This document shows positions 27,012 through 34,728 of a stretch of DNA of 41,593 nucleotides, in pieces. The translations under genes and the position numbers were made by a program. The stretch comes from Acidobacteriota bacterium (lineage in GTDB: Bacteria > Acidobacteriota > Polarisedimenticolia > J045), in contig JANTFM010000003.1 in NCBI GenBank assembly GCA_024763475.1, positions 1 to 41,593 of the forward strand. Reading direction: 5' to 3'. Numbering within the stretch: the first letter of the stretch is position 1; each line of letters starts with the position of its first letter. The notes under the pieces were generated by a model. The model had not been told where the DNA came from, ran no database searches, and worked only from the letters and a program-made list of their open reading frames with translations.

Positions 27012-28394
27012 TCAGGAAGCAGACTCCTCCTCGCCGCCGCCGCCCTCGCTGTCGAGCCGGAACCTGACCACAACCGTAATCGTTGCATCGACTGGGTCGT
27101 TGTCCTTCGTGGCCGGTCTGTAGCGCCACTGCCTGACGGCGTTCACGGCAGACTCGGAGAAGCCGGGATCCGGCTCCGGGGCGTTGAGCACTGAGATATC
27201 ACCAACCTCGCCCGTGGCTTTGACGACAATTTGCAGGATGACCTTGCCGTTCTGACGCGCTTTGCGGGCCAGTTCCGGATACATGGGAGTGACGCCGTCG
27301 ATGCGGAGCGGTTCGCTAACACCATCGATCCCCGGTATCAGGGGCACCTTCTTGGATTCTCCAGGACTGACGGTCTCCGGCGGCTGGCATGCACTGAGCA
27401 GCACAGAGAACAACACCGCCGCGACAACAGAAGCGAGAAGAAGGCGGGCGCGGGTCGATGACAAGGACGGCTTGGTTTTCATTCTGCTCATCCTCCGGAT
27501 TCTTTGGGGGAGAAGGCGGCGAGACTCCGCCATCGCGACACAGGTTGGAGCCAAGCTGCCAGACTCGACGCGAGACTCGGCCAGTAGCAAGAGCGCGGCA
27601 AGATAGGGCTGTCTTCCGCAGCGGCCGGCGACCTCATCATCGGTCGCAAGTTCTCGTTCTGTTCTCAATCGGTGATTGGCCCACCAGACCAGTGGATGGA
27701 AGAAGTAGAGCACTTGGATAATCCACTGGAGGGCATTGACGTAGTGGTCGAAACGGCGCAGGTGCGTCAACTCATGCACGAGGACCGGCTCGAGTGTCTC
27801 CTCGCTCCAGAGCTTGCTCGTCGAAGCAGGGAGCAGCAGAATCGGCCTGATCACACCGAAGAGCGCCGGTCCTGCAAGCGCCGAGTCCCGAGCCAGCACG
27901 CGGACCTTCGGCGCCCGAGAGAGGCCCAACTCCCCGGATAGCCGTTCCACTTTCCTAGTCAAGTGTGCGCTCGCGCTCTTGCTGGATTGGCTGATTACTT
28001 TCCTCAGGCGGAGGGCACGTCGAAGCGTCACTCCCCCGATGACCAGCACGCCGACAAGCCATATCAACCCGGCACTCCGGGCCGTCATGGCAGAGAGGAT
28101 CGACGAGAATTCCTCGACTCTCGCACCCGCCGCCACACGGGCTGCCTGTTCCTCGATAAGAACATCTCCCGTCTGTAGTGTGGGAAGAAAGCCCAGGGGC
28201 GACAGGAACATGACCGGCAGTGCGAGGCGAGCCAGGACAAGAACCCAGACGAGGTGGCGGAACTGCGGCCGACTCCTACCCAACAGGAGTGAGAGCCCTG
28301 CAGCGATCAGAATCAAGAGACCGGCCTGCGCACTCAGCGAGGCCAGCGAGGACCAGGTGAACCCTTGCCATGGTACGAGGGTGACCCAGTTCAT
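27012..28394 (-). CDS. M56 (BlaR1-like) membrane metallopeptidase fused to a TonB C-terminal domain
   Basis: 460 residues. The N-terminal half has several TM helices (LLILIAAGLSLLLG, LVWVLVLARLALPVMFL, LIWLVGVLVIGGVTL) around a cytoplasmic M56 peptidase with HELTH (about 206-210) in PVLVHELTHLRRFDHYVNAL and the downstream ERELATDDEV. A further TM (LLLASVVAAVLFSVLLSAC, about 318-338) leads to a periplasmic TonB-like domain at about 360-455 (PMYPELARKARQNGKVILQIVV, WRYRPATKDNDPVDATITVVVRF). There is no penicillin-binding sensor domain. The start overlaps the BlaI-type repressor stop by four bases (ATGA). By analogy with BlaR1/MecR1 it should cleave or inactivate the repressor on an envelope signal; the TonB domain may be the sensor or transducer. 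Confidence 0.88.
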   Translation of the reverse strand: MNWVTLVPWQGFTWSSLASLSAQAGLLILIAAGLSLLLGRSRPQFRHLVWVLVLARLALPVMFLSPLGFLPTLQTGDVLIEEQAARVAAGARVEEFSSILSAMTARSAGLIWLVGVLVIGGVTLRRALRLRKVISQSSKSASAHLTRKVERLSGELGLSRAPKVRVLARDSALAGPALFGVIRPILLLPASTSKLWSEETLEPVLVHELTHLRRFDHYVNALQWIIQVLYFFHPLVWWANHRLRTERELATDDEVAGRCGRQPYLAALLLLAESRVESGSLAPTCVAMAESRRLLPQRIRRMSRMKTKPSLSSTRARLLLASVVAAVLFSVLLSACQPPETVSPGESKKVPLIPGIDGVSEPLRIDGVTPMYPELARKARQNGKVILQIVVKATGEVGDISVLNAPEPDPGFSESAVNAVRQWRYRPATKDNDPVDATITVVVRFRLDSEGGGGEEESAS

Positions 28395-28783
28395 GGTGTG
28401 TCCTCCTCACGCGAATCCACCAGCTTTCTAAGCGAAGCGAGGTCCTCCTCCGAGAGGCTTTCTTCCTCTGCCAGGTGAACAAGCAACGGGGAGAAGGTCT
28501 TGTCCAACACGACATCCACGAACTCGCTGATCGCCTCCGAGAGGGCTTCGCGTCGGTTGACGAGTGGAGTGTAGAGACAGAGTGGGCCGAGTTTCTCGAC
28601 CTCGAGGTATCCCTTCGCTGCCATACGGTCGAGCATGGTCTTCACGGTGCGATAGTCCCGCTCCCGCCGTTCGAGGGAGTCGTCGAAGATCTGCCGCGCG
28701 GTGGCTTGGCCCCGCCTCCAGCAAATATTCATCAGTGACCATTCACCCTTGGACAGGCGGCTGCGGGGATCACAATTCGTCAT
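28391..28783 (-). CDS. BlaI/MecI/CopY-family transcriptional repressor
   Basis: 130-residue winged-helix repressor. Typical features: LSKGEWSLMNICWRRGQATARQIFDD, then RDYRTVKTMLDRMAAKGYLEVEK (recognition helix and wing), and a C-terminal dimerisation/cleavage region (ISEFVDVVLDKTFSPLLVHLAEEESLSEEDL). GGAG lies seven bases before the ATG. It is translationally coupled to the M56-TonB gene and sits just downstream of a perfect palindromic operator, so the pair is very likely autoregulated. Target genes beyond this operon may include the divergent DUF5916 barrel. Confidence 0.93.
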   Translation of the reverse strand: MTNCDPRSRLSKGEWSLMNICWRRGQATARQIFDDSLERRERDYRTVKTMLDRMAAKGYLEVEKLGPLCLYTPLVNRREALSEAISEFVDVVLDKTFSPLLVHLAEEESLSEEDLASLRKLVDSREEDTP

Positions 28784-28818
28784 GTTGGCTCTCCGGGGGG
28801 GATACGTTTGTAGAAACC

Positions 28819-28836
28819 GTACTACATATGTAGTAC
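28819..28836. promoter_or_regulatory. BlaI-type operator, perfect 18-bp palindrome
   Basis: GTACTACATATGTAGTAC is a perfect inverted repeat containing CTACA-N2-TGTAG, the established BlaI/MecI half-site arrangement. It lies 36 bases upstream of the repressor ATG. On the minus strand a TTGCAT just upstream could be the -35 element, so binding would occlude the promoter. Confidence 0.85.
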
Positions 28837-29021
28837 CAATGCAAGTGCCACTTCGGCAGCTCGCGCGCGCCCGCTTAAGAGGACGGGCATCCGATTCGAA
28901 GTGAAACGCTGCAAAGAAGCCCGGCTGACTCCCGAGGGAGCTGCGGAGCCATGATAGGATTTCAGCTGTTCCGCGAATCGCGCTGAACGGAAGCGCGCCG
29001 GCTCAGACCCGGAGACCTCCC

Positions 29022-31262
29022 GTGCTATTGCACCACCTCGGCCTTGATCCTCCTGGCTGCGCCAGGGTCCGGAGATGGACTTTCCTCCGACTTTCCGCTT
29101 GGCTGCCGGCACTCTCTCTCTCGCTGCTATGCTCCGCGGCCCCCCCCGCCCATGCTCCGGAACCAAGAGTCGTGGTGGCGGGGACAACCAGCGCACCGGT
29201 CCGGCTCGATGGCGTGCTCGACGAGGCCGATTGGGATCATGCGGGGACCATTCCCGATCTGGTCCAGCAGGACCCCCACCCGGGCGAGTCCACGCCGTAC
29301 AAGACCGAGATCCGCCTGCTGGTCGATGAGGGGAACCTCTATCTCGGCATCAGCTGCCGGGACCCGGACCCTGGCCGCATCGCGGTTCACACGATGGAGC
29401 GGGATGGGAACCTGCGGGGCGATGACACCGTCACCATCGTGCTCGAGACCCTCGGAGACCGGCGGCGCGGCTACCTCTTCAAGGTCAACGCCGCCGGAGC
29501 GCGCCTCGACGGGTTGATCTCCGGCCCGGAGAGCTTCAAGACCGATTGGGACGGCATCTGGGACACGAGGGTCCGGCGCGGCGCCGACGGGTGGAGCGCC
29601 GAGATACGAATCCCAGCCCAGACCCTGCGCTTCACGCCGGGTGCGGACAGCTGGGGCTTCAACGTCGAGCGCTATGTCGCGCGCGAACGGACCACACTGC
29701 GCTGGGCCGGGACAAGCCTGGACGCCCGCTTGATCGACCTCAGGCGTGCGGGACGGCTCCGCGGGTTGCGCGGACTGCGACAAGGGAAGGGGCTTTCTGC
29801 AAGCCCCTACGGCCTCTTCCGCTCGAACCGTGATTTCGAGGAGGCAAGCCGTGCGCACAAGGGAGATGGCGGCTTCGATCTGACCTGGAACCTGAGCTCA
29901 GGGTTGGCTGCGGTCTTGACGGTCAACACGGACTTCGCCGAAACCGAGGTCGACACACGCCAGGTAAACCTGACCCGCTTCCCGCTCTTCTTCCCGGAGA
30001 AACGTGGCTTCTTCCTCGAAGGCTCGAACCTGTTTTCCTTCGGCTCTGGGCTGCATGCCGACTTCATCCCCTTCTTTTCTCGCCGGATCGGCCTCTACGA
30101 CGAGCAGCAGGTCCCGATCGACCTGGGTGTCAAACTGCTCGGTCAGGCTGGACGCTGGGGCATCGCTGTCCTCGACACCAAGACCGGCGACAGCGATACG
30201 ACCCCTGGGACGAACCTCTTCGCCGGCCGTGTGACCTATGACGCGAACGAACACTTGACGCTCGGGACCATGGTCACCAACGGTGATCCCAACGGCGTCG
30301 ATGATAACGCCCTCCTGGGGTTCGACCTCCTCTGGCAGACCCCCACCTTTCGGGGAGACAAGAACCTCTCGATCGGCGCCTGGACCGCCCTCTCCCGGGG
30401 GGACAACCCCGACGGCCAGCGCTCCGGGTGGGGGCTCAAGGTCGACTACCCAAACGATCTTTGGGACGTGTTTCTCGTCCTCAAGGAACTTGGCGAGGGG
30501 CTCGATCCCGCCCTCGGCTTCATTCCACGGCCGGGAACGCGCTGGCTCCAGGGTGGTGGTTCCTACATGCCGCGCCCGAGCGGCGAGTCCTGGAGCTGGG
30601 TGCGACAGTTCTTTTTCGAGTTCTACCTAACCGCCGTCGGGGATCTCGACGGTCATACCGAGTCGTGGAGGGTCTTCACCGCGCCTTTCAATCTCCGCAC
30701 CCAGTCCGGCGAGCATCTCGAAGCGAATGTCGTACCCCAGTTCGAGCGCCTCACGGAACCCTTTGAAATTGCCCCCGGGGTCATCATCCCGCCCGGAGAC
30801 TTCACCTTTACCCGCTACCGCGCAGAGGCCCAGTCCTCCAGGCACCGCCGCTGGCAGGCCGGCGCGACGATCTGGTTCGGAGAGTTCTACAACGGGCGCC
30901 TCGAGCAGTACGAGACCTACCTACGCTACGCGAGCGAGACCGGACAGCTCCAACTCGAAGTGGCGGCAGAGAACGCCTTCGGCCACCTCCCGGCGGGTGA
31001 GTTCATACAACGCCTCTGGCAACTTAAAGCAGTCTATGCGTTTACGCCGCGCCTCCTTCTCTCGAGTTACACCCAGTACGACTCGGAGTCCCGCAACCTG
31101 GGACTAAACACCCGCCTCCGCTGGACGATGCACCCCGGCAACGACCTCTACGTCGTGTGGAACCACGACTGGGAGCGACCCATAGGCAACCCCAGCGACC
31201 CCACCCTCCGCTCCCTCAGCGATCAGGTCGTCCTCAAGCTACGCTGGACCTTCCGCCGCTAG
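29022..31262 (+). CDS. DUF5916 outer-membrane barrel with N-terminal CBM9-like domain
   Basis: 746 residues starting at GTG 29022 (GGAG eight bases upstream). A signal peptide (FLRLSAWLPALSLSLLCSAA) is followed by a CBM9-like domain at about 55-225: VRLDGVLDEADWDHA, TEIRLLVDEGNLYLGISCRDPDP, WSAEIRIPAQTLRF. The DUF5916 region has the hallmark TDFAETEVDTRQVNLTRFPLFFPEKRGFFLEGSNLF. The C-terminal half alternates beta-strands and aromatic turns, ending LKLRWTFRR, as in outer-membrane barrels. Family function is unknown; carbohydrate or glycan handling is suggested only by the CBM9-like fold. It is divergent from the BlaI operon with a 238-base gap. Confidence 0.88.
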   Translation: MLLHHLGLDPPGCARVRRWTFLRLSAWLPALSLSLLCSAAPPAHAPEPRVVVAGTTSAPVRLDGVLDEADWDHAGTIPDLVQQDPHPGESTPYKTEIRLLVDEGNLYLGISCRDPDPGRIAVHTMERDGNLRGDDTVTIVLETLGDRRRGYLFKVNAAGARLDGLISGPESFKTDWDGIWDTRVRRGADGWSAEIRIPAQTLRFTPGADSWGFNVERYVARERTTLRWAGTSLDARLIDLRRAGRLRGLRGLRQGKGLSASPYGLFRSNRDFEEASRAHKGDGGFDLTWNLSSGLAAVLTVNTDFAETEVDTRQVNLTRFPLFFPEKRGFFLEGSNLFSFGSGLHADFIPFFSRRIGLYDEQQVPIDLGVKLLGQAGRWGIAVLDTKTGDSDTTPGTNLFAGRVTYDANEHLTLGTMVTNGDPNGVDDNALLGFDLLWQTPTFRGDKNLSIGAWTALSRGDNPDGQRSGWGLKVDYPNDLWDVFLVLKELGEGLDPALGFIPRPGTRWLQGGGSYMPRPSGESWSWVRQFFFEFYLTAVGDLDGHTESWRVFTAPFNLRTQSGEHLEANVVPQFERLTEPFEIAPGVIIPPGDFTFTRYRAEAQSSRHRRWQAGATIWFGEFYNGRLEQYETYLRYASETGQLQLEVAAENAFGHLPAGEFIQRLWQLKAVYAFTPRLLLSSYTQYDSESRNLGLNTRLRWTMHPGNDLYVVWNHDWERPIGNPSDPTLRSLSDQVVLKLRWTFRR

Positions 31263-31334
31263 ACCCCACGATGCCCCCCCGCTCCCACCGCGCCCTCTCT
31301 CAGCTGACCCTGGTTGTTGGCGAGCAGCTCCGCC

Positions 31335-31490
31335 CTCAACTCACCCAGGTTGATTGCGGGCTCTCAACCCACCCAGGTTGATTTCGAACAGCCTGATGGC
31401 GAGCACCTAGTCTGATTGTGCATGCCTCTCAAGTCACAAGATTTGTTAGTTATTAGCTATTGACTTTCAACTCACCCAGGTTGATTGCAA
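31335..31490 (+). repeat. Three copies of a CAACYCACCCAGGTTGATT repeat
   Basis: Copies at 31335-31357, 31363-31383 and 31465-31487 share TCAACYCACCCAGGTTGATT. Each is a short inverted repeat (TCAAC...GTTGA). The 301-base gap between the DUF5916 gene and the AhpD-like gene (31263-31563) contains these plus an A/T-rich stretch (31438-31465), and nothing else that I can support. Confidence 0.75.
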
Positions 31491-31563
31491 ATGCCCCGGG
31501 TCGATGAAGGCCAGTTACCGGAAAGACGATTCAGGTCAGCCATTTAGCACCACGGCCAGCCGT

Positions 31564-32100
31564 TCAGTCGGGATCGTCTTCCACGCCCAGAGCGTCGGCC
31601 ACGCGGTTGATGTAGTTGAAGTAGGCCGCAACTTGGACGGCAGCGTGAATCTCCACATCTGAGGCACCGGCTGCCTTGAGAACCTCGACATCTGCCTTGC
31701 AGCACGCGGCGGGCGAGAGCGTCATTTTCCTGGCGTAGGCGAGCAAGGCGCGCTGGGTGGGGTCCAGGGCAGGGGCCGGGTCAGCGGAAACGAGCGTCTC
31801 GGTCTTGTGGGGGGGAGCCTCGGCACGGAGGTCCACGAGATGGGCCTCGAGTCAGTAGTAACACTCGTTAAGGCGCGAGACCGTGACCCCGATCAACTCG
31901 CGGAACCAGCGCGGCAGGGGTGAGGACGGATGCATCACCGACGCCTGGTAGAGACCCAGGGAAGCGTAGAGGACATGCGGCTCGGCGGACTGAGCCCGCA
32001 CGATCTCGAAGACCCGTCCACTACGGCGGATGGCCTCGTCGTAGAGTTTGCGAAGCCGCCCCTTGGCCTCGGGGGGGGAGATCGTGTGAATCCAAGTCAT
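31564..32100 (-). CDS. AhpD-like peroxidase-related selenoprotein (TGA = Sec83)
   Basis: 178 residues when the in-frame TGA at 31852-31854 is read as selenocysteine; the ORF track shows it as two fragments in one frame. Start ATG 32100 has AAGGA upstream and gives MTWIHTISPPEA, typical of the carboxymuconolactone-decarboxylase/AhpD 'peroxidase-related' family. The family active site is E-x11-C-x2-C-x3-H. Here Glu68, eleven residues, Cys80, Tyr-Tyr, TGA83, Leu-Glu-Ala, His87 fits exactly with Sec replacing the second Cys. After the TGA, the normal C-terminal half continues (LSPAACCKADVEVLKAAGASDVEIHAAVQVAAYFNYINRVADALG). Function by family: thiol/selenol peroxidase or disulfide-exchange partner. 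It is divergent from a peroxiredoxin with the same feature. The alternative is a pseudogene with one nonsense mutation. Confidence 0.85.
31828..31848 (-). promoter_or_regulatory. Possible bacterial SECIS hairpin of the AhpD-like gene
   Basis: Starting four bases after the TGA: GAGG pairs with CCTC and inner CCA with TGG, leaving a five-base loop TCTCG. An alternative CTCG/CGAG fold exists nearby. Bacterial SECIS elements are poorly conserved, so this is tentative. Confidence 0.3.
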
Positions 32101-32133
32101 CGCTCGTCCTTCTCGCTCCCGGGAAGCAGTCAC

Positions 32134-32157
32134 TTACCAAACGGGCTACAATGGTAA
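32134..32157. promoter_or_regulatory. Inverted repeat in the divergent selenoprotein promoter region
   Basis: TTACCA and TGGTAA are separated by 12 bases between the two divergent genes; a possible operator or hairpin. The remaining intergenic DNA to 32332 shows no clear promoter. Confidence 0.25.
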
Positions 32158-32332
32158 TACAGCGATCGCGGACACCGCAAAGAGGCCAACAGCGCCAAGC
32201 CGCGTACGCTGGGGATCTAGAAGAGGTCCCGGTGTGTCGGAGGAAGGACTCCTGAGAGTTTCCGGCCGACGGTTGTGTGAGCAGTTCTCGCGCGCCTGAC
32301 CTGCGAGCGCGAGGCCCCTGGGAGATGGGAAC

Positions 32333-32896
32333 ATGCGCGGATGGAATCAATGGCTCTGGACAGTAGCGTTGGTGTTTGTGCTCGCGGGAGTCTCCGCCAC
32401 CCTGGCGGCAGAGGGCCGCACGAAGAAAGCGAAGGTTGGCATGAAAGCTCCAGACTTCACCTTGGTAGGGAGTGATGGGAAGACCTACCAACTCTCGGAC
32501 TACCTCGGCAAGCAGGCCGTGGTCATCGCCTGGTTCCCACGGGCGTTCACTGGCGGCTGAACAGCCCAGTGCAAGGCGCTCCGTGAGAGCGGCGAAGCGA
32601 TCCAGGAATTCAATGTGGCGCTGTTCGCAGCCAGCATCGATGCTCCAGAAACCAACCGGAAATTCGCAGAATCCCTGGGCTTGGGTTATCCGATCCTCAG
32701 CGACCCCGACAAGAAGACTGCCAAGGCCTACGGCGTGCTCAAGACCCTAGGCCTCTACGCAGCGCGCCACACCGTGTACATCAGCGCCACAGGCGAGATC
32801 CTGCTGATCGACAAGAATGTCAAGCCGACCACCGCCGGGGCGGACATGATCCGGCAGCTGGAGAAACTCAAGATTCCCCGCAAGACCGAGAAATGA
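32333..32896 (+). CDS. Exported peroxiredoxin-like selenoprotein (TGA = Sec76)
   Basis: 187 residues when the in-frame TGA at 32558-32560 is read as Sec; the ORF track splits it into 75 and 93 codons in the same frame. GGGAGATGGGAAC precedes the ATG. A signal peptide (to about residue 26, ATLAA) is followed by an AhpC/TSA-Bcp-type thioredoxin fold: GMKAPDFTLVGSDGKTYQLSDY, then WFPRAFTGG-U-TAQC. The P-x3-T-x2-C peroxidatic motif has Sec at the catalytic position, and Cys80 four residues later could resolve (U-x3-C). The fold continues with LFAASIDAPETNRKFAESLG, PILSDPDKKTAKAYGV and RHTVYISATGEILLIDKNV. The role is inferred as periplasmic peroxide reduction. It is divergent from the AhpD-like selenoprotein, a plausible redox partner family, although that protein lacks a signal peptide. 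Confidence 0.87.
32577..32591 (+). promoter_or_regulatory. Candidate bacterial SECIS hairpin of the peroxiredoxin gene
   Basis: A perfect 5-bp stem CGCTC / GAGCG with loop CGTGA begins 16 bases after the TGA. Its distance and a G among the first loop bases match the known loose bacterial SECIS pattern. Confidence 0.5.
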
Positions 32897-32897
32897 T

Positions 32898-32956
32898 CCG
32901 GGCTGAATAGGACCGCCACTGCGCTCCCGCAGCTGAAGGGCTCGTGCCTATTCCGG
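32898..32956. terminator. Possible stem-loop between convergent genes
   Basis: GAATAGG at 32905 pairs with CCTATTC at 32947, flanked by CCGG on both sides, with a long internal loop and no T-run. It sits exactly between the peroxiredoxin stop and the convergent exported-protein stop. Confidence 0.3.
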
Positions 32957-32957
32957 T

Positions 32958-34499
32958 CTAAGGGCAGCTGATCACCTCTTGCTCGAGGCAGGGAGCCACC
33001 GAGGCGGAGCGGGGACTTCCGTCGCTGGAAAAACCATAGGAACCCTCCTTCCCGGACGCTTGGGGCACGGCCAGGAAGTACACACTTCCCGCACCAGGTG
33101 TCACCGTATACGCGGTCAGTCCCATCGTGCTGCAGACACTGGGAAGGTGCGAGGCAAAATCTCCTATCGATCCCTCGTAGATGCCGAAGTCCGAGTCCTC
33201 CGCCAAGCACGAAGGGGCCCAGGATAGGTTCAGATCGCCATTCGCGGCCTTGGACACGGACAAGCCCTCCCCAAGACCCCCTACCGGAACACTCCCGGAG
33301 CCTCCCAGCGGTAAGCGATCGGTGTAAACCGCGTTGTGCCCCTTCCAGTACATGAAGGGAATCGCCGGGGCACCGGGAGGAACCTGCCGAATCGTGTTCG
33401 GTTGCCGGTTTTGTGCGTTGTCGAAGGTCAGCTGAACCAGTGGCCCCCAGCTTTCGGTCAACGGATCCCATTTCCGATGCCAGATGTTGGACTGATTTCC
33501 ATCGTTGTTCACGTCCAAGGCGACGAACATCCACACATCGTCTCCTCGATAGGCCAGCGCGCTGCGAAAGTGGAATCCGTCCTGCTCCGGATGGTCCACC
33601 ACGTCGATGTAACGCCACGCCTCCTCGCTCCCCATCACCTTGTAGGCGTGCTTAACGCTTTCTGCCGTGCAGGACCAGACGACATGCAAGGTATTGCTGG
33701 CGGTTACCGTGAAGGCGAACTCGCGGGTCAAGGCACTCGCACCGCACCCCACGGTCTCATCAGAGGAACTCCAGACGAGGCTATCCGTTGGCTTCACGAA
33801 GCCGCTGCCATCCCAGCGGTAGTACTGGATCTTGGCTCCGTCTACCCAAACGACGACAACGGGGCGTCCCTCGTTGTCCAGGCTCGATCCAACGCGCACA
33901 TTTGCATCGGGGAGGTCTTCCACCCAGCCACTCCCGATGAGCATGCCGTCGTGCGAATACCTGAAGAAACGCACGTTGCCAGCGGGGTCGTTCGTGGTGC
34001 GGGTGATGATGAATAGCTCATCCGCCGTTGCCACCACATTTGAGCGCTTGCGCAACCCGACGTCCGTGATGACCTCCTGGGGAAGCCCGATATCCGACGT
34101 GGTTCCGCCAGGGGTACCGATCCGATACCAGTAGACCCTTGTGGCGTCCGGATGAGTGACCCACATATTCGACCCGTATCCCGTCATCGAAGCATGGTAG
34201 TTGAGCCACCCGGCGACTTCTCCCCCGACGCTGCTTTCGAAAACGTTCGCGGCGGTGTCTTCGAAGGCGGTCCAACTCACGCCCGCGTCGGTCGACTTGA
34301 AGAACTGATCGTGATCGTCCGCCACCACGAGCCAGAGCTCATAGGGATTCTCGGGATTGATGTACATTTTCCACCGCGGAACGCCAATGGTCGGATTGAT
34401 GTTCGCCGTATCGATCAGATGGTTCTGCCCCCACGCCGCGGGCAAGAACAAGAGTAAGAGAACACAATTGGTTGCGATTGAACTCAGCCAACGAGTCAC
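32958..34499 (-). CDS. Exported BNR/sialidase-like propeller protein with Cys-Pro C-terminal module
   Basis: 513 residues from GTG 34499, chosen because GGGGAG lies eight bases upstream and a signal peptide follows at once (MTRWLSSIATNCVLLLLFLPAAWG); the track start adds 30 residues without a ribosome site. The body has beta-propeller character with an Asp-box-like FFKSTDAGVSWTAFED near residue 60 and repeated WxxD/YRW strands. No sialidase catalytic arginine triad is apparent, so enzymatic activity is not claimed. The final ~90 residues (LNLSWAPSC...FGIYEGSIG...CST...GSVYFLAVP...EGSYGFSSDG...SCP) match the module of the neighbouring exported proteins and of the cytochrome at 19760. Confidence 0.75.
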   Translation of the reverse strand: MTRWLSSIATNCVLLLLFLPAAWGQNHLIDTANINPTIGVPRWKMYINPENPYELWLVVADDHDQFFKSTDAGVSWTAFEDTAANVFESSVGGEVAGWLNYHASMTGYGSNMWVTHPDATRVYWYRIGTPGGTTSDIGLPQEVITDVGLRKRSNVVATADELFIITRTTNDPAGNVRFFRYSHDGMLIGSGWVEDLPDANVRVGSSLDNEGRPVVVVWVDGAKIQYYRWDGSGFVKPTDSLVWSSSDETVGCGASALTREFAFTVTASNTLHVVWSCTAESVKHAYKVMGSEEAWRYIDVVDHPEQDGFHFRSALAYRGDDVWMFVALDVNNDGNQSNIWHRKWDPLTESWGPLVQLTFDNAQNRQPNTIRQVPPGAPAIPFMYWKGHNAVYTDRLPLGGSGSVPVGGLGEGLSVSKAANGDLNLSWAPSCLAEDSDFGIYEGSIGDFASHLPSVCSTMGLTAYTVTPGAGSVYFLAVPQASGKEGSYGFSSDGSPRSASVAPCLEQEVISCP

Positions 34500-34728
34500 G
34501 ATGATTGCTCCCCTGTCCGTATACATCCCCGGCCTCATAGAATGAAGCGCTGTTGCAGTCCTTACTAACGTAGGCCCAGCGTAAGACATTGCACGTCAAG
34601 AACACGAGTTGCGCGGAACTCGAGCTGTGGAGCCTGGCTGGGAACGCTGGATGGACATCCGGTCTAGCCCGACCGGAATCTCCAGCACCTCACCAGGAGT
34701 CTCCGCCCATCCCTCGTAGCCGGGACGA

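Noticed and set aside
31335-31490. The CCCAGGTTGAT repeats as a CRISPR array
   Set aside because: Repeats are too short, spacing is irregular, and no cas genes are present.
31564-32896. Interpretation of the two interrupted redox genes as ordinary pseudogenes
   Set aside because: Each has a single stop, both are TGA, both fall on the catalytic Cys position, and the frames are otherwise intact; coincidence is improbable, although Sec machinery could not be checked here.
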